Source: Deltaproteobacteria bacterium
GTDB lineage: Bacteria > Desulfobacterota > Desulfobacteria > Desulfobacterales > Desulfobacteraceae
Reading direction: 5' to 3'
DNA length: 5,691 bases
Assembly (NCBI GenBank): GCA_019314105.1
Contig: JAFCZY010000267.1
Location: forward strand, 1 to 5,691
Below are positions 5,038 through 5,691 of the stretch, in pieces (position 1 is the stretch's first letter; each line of letters starts with the position of its first letter). The notes under the pieces were generated by a model that worked only from the letters and a program-made list of their open reading frames with translations, did no database searches and was not told the DNA's origin. The position numbers were made by a program, and so were the translations under genes.

Positions 5038-5691
5038 TCAGCAGCCAATATGGCGTGAAATTACAATGCGTTGAACTTCTGAGGTTCCTTCACCGATCTC
5101 CAGGAGTTTTTGATCCCTGTAAAATCTTTCCACATTATAATCTTTCATTAACCCATACCCTCCATGAATCTGGACAGCATGATCCGCCACTCTGGACATG
5201 ACTTCAGAACAATACAGCTTGCCCATGGCAGCTTCTTTTTCAAAGGGGCGTTTATTGCTTTTCAGCCAGCAGGCTTTGTAAAGCAGGTTTCTGGCGCACT
5301 CTATTTCCATGGCACTATCGGCCAGTTTAAAGGCAATGGCCTGAAATTTTGAGATGGGCTGTCCGAACTGTTCTCTTTCTTTTGCATATTTTAAGGCAAG
5401 ATCAAAGGCTCCCTGGGCACCGCCAAGACCCATGGCACCAATGGAGAGTCTCCCCCCGTCAAGAGTTGACAGCATCTGGTGGAACCCGTCGCCTTTTTGG
5501 CCCAATATATTTTCTTTGGGAACCCTGACATCATCAAAATAGAGTTCCGCCGTGTTGGAGGATCGCCACATCATTTTTTTATGCATGGGAACGGCTTTAA
5601 ATCCCGGTGTGCCTGCTTCAACAAGGATACAGGAATATTCGGGTTTGCCGCTGTCCCTTGTGCCGGTAATGGCCTGAACGGTTACGCCCAT
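5038..5691 (-). CDS. Acyl-CoA dehydrogenase, C-terminal part, cut by the right edge
   Basis: This is an FAD-dependent acyl-CoA dehydrogenase that makes the alpha,beta-double bond and passes electrons to electron-transfer flavoprotein. The frame is open to position 5691, and the visible 217 residues are a little over half of the usual 380 aa. The Met at the edge is internal, since upstream N-terminal domain is missing. Visible are the end of the middle beta domain (YFDDVRVPKENILG at 51-64) and the C-terminal helical domain with REQFGQPISKFQAIAFKLAD at 106-125, QIHGGYGLMKDYNVERFYRD at 174-193 and EIGEGTSEVQR at 198-208. Glu201 (codon 5089-5091) is the catalytic base position used by most acyl-CoA dehydrogenases. 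Isovaleryl-CoA dehydrogenases instead have Ala/Gly there and Glu in the LD-x-ER helix; here that helix reads LDGGR with Gly80 (codon 5452-5454). So an isovaleryl-CoA-specific label is not supported by the active site. The TGA stop is at 5038-5040. The family is certain, the substrate is unknown. Confidence 0.93.
   Translation of the reverse strand: MGVTVQAITGTRDSGKPEYSCILVEAGTPGFKAVPMHKKMMWRSSNTAELYFDDVRVPKENILGQKGDGFHQMLSTLDGGRLSIGAMGLGGAQGAFDLALKYAKEREQFGQPISKFQAIAFKLADSAMEIECARNLLYKACWLKSNKRPFEKEAAMGKLYCSEVMSRVADHAVQIHGGYGLMKDYNVERFYRDQKLLEIGEGTSEVQRIVISRHIGC

Larger units (their letters stand above)
1..5691 (-). other. Single-direction operon for a beta-branched acyl-CoA / acetoacetate pathway (both ends open)
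   Basis: Six genes on one strand are separated by 42, 6, 23, 18 and 13 nt, each of the five visible starts having an AGGAG- or GGGAG-like ribosome site and no terminator-like hairpin with a U-run in any gap. The gene order is dehydrogenase, hydratase, carboxyltransferase, HMGL-like lyase, regulator, acetoacetyl-CoA synthetase, which is the order of logic of leucine/isovalerate (liu) or acyclic terpene (atu) catabolism. The promoter must lie beyond the right edge, and further genes may follow aacS on the left. Confidence 0.8.

Noticed and set aside
5689..5691. ATG at the right edge as a true start of the dehydrogenase
   Set aside because: The visible protein begins inside the middle domain and lacks the N-terminal helical domain, so this Met is internal and the gene continues outside the window.
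1..5691. Labelling the whole window as a standard leucine (liu) operon
   Set aside because: The dehydrogenase base position, the lyase Cys-to-Gln change, the divergent carboxyltransferase and the missing alpha subunit make that label too specific, so liu gene symbols were not assigned.

Overview
All six genes in this window lie on the minus strand and are packed head to tail with gaps of only 42, 6, 23, 18 and 13 nt. They therefore look like one polycistronic unit read from the right edge to the left edge. Both edges cut a gene. In transcription order the genes are: the C-terminal part of an acyl-CoA dehydrogenase (5038-5691); a crotonase-family enoyl-CoA hydratase most like methylglutaconyl-CoA hydratase (4210-4995); a carboxyltransferase (beta) subunit of a biotin-dependent acyl-CoA carboxylase of the methylcrotonyl/geranyl-CoA type (2614-4203); an HMG-CoA-lyase-like TIM-barrel protein (1562-2590); an XRE-type HTH plus cupin regulator (908-1543); and the N-terminal 298 residues of acetoacetyl-CoA synthetase, aacS (1-894).

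The gene set matches the logic of leucine/isovalerate (liu) catabolism: dehydrogenate a beta-branched acyl-CoA, carboxylate the enoyl-CoA, hydrate the glutaconyl-CoA, cleave to acetoacetate plus an acyl-CoA, then activate acetoacetate with CoA. Several active-site details do not fit a textbook liu operon. The dehydrogenase has its catalytic Glu at the usual C-terminal position and Gly where isovaleryl-CoA dehydrogenases carry theirs. The lyase has Gln where HMG-CoA lyase has its catalytic Cys and shows no clear equivalent of the metal-binding Asn. The carboxyltransferase departs from the MCC-beta consensus in its C-terminal half. No biotin carboxylase/BCCP (alpha) subunit is present. The safest reading is a liu-like or atu-like operon for a beta-branched, or otherwise carboxylatable, acyl-CoA whose substrate is not settled.

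The oddest single feature is inside the lyase-like gene. After the first barrel helix the protein appears to run straight to strand 3, skipping the strand-2/helix-2 unit that carries a conserved catalytic Glu in HMG-CoA lyase. This could be an in-frame deletion, an assembly error or real divergence.

The organism is probably a Gram-negative bacterium. An anaerobic fatty-acid oxidiser of the Desulfobacterota (Desulfobacterales-like) is my best guess, based on moderate GC judged by eye, strong AGGAG ribosome sites, and the style of the HMGL-like and carboxyltransferase proteins. That assignment is inference. I see no RNA genes, mobile elements, CRISPR arrays, terminators or internal promoters, and no gene-free stretch longer than 42 nt.
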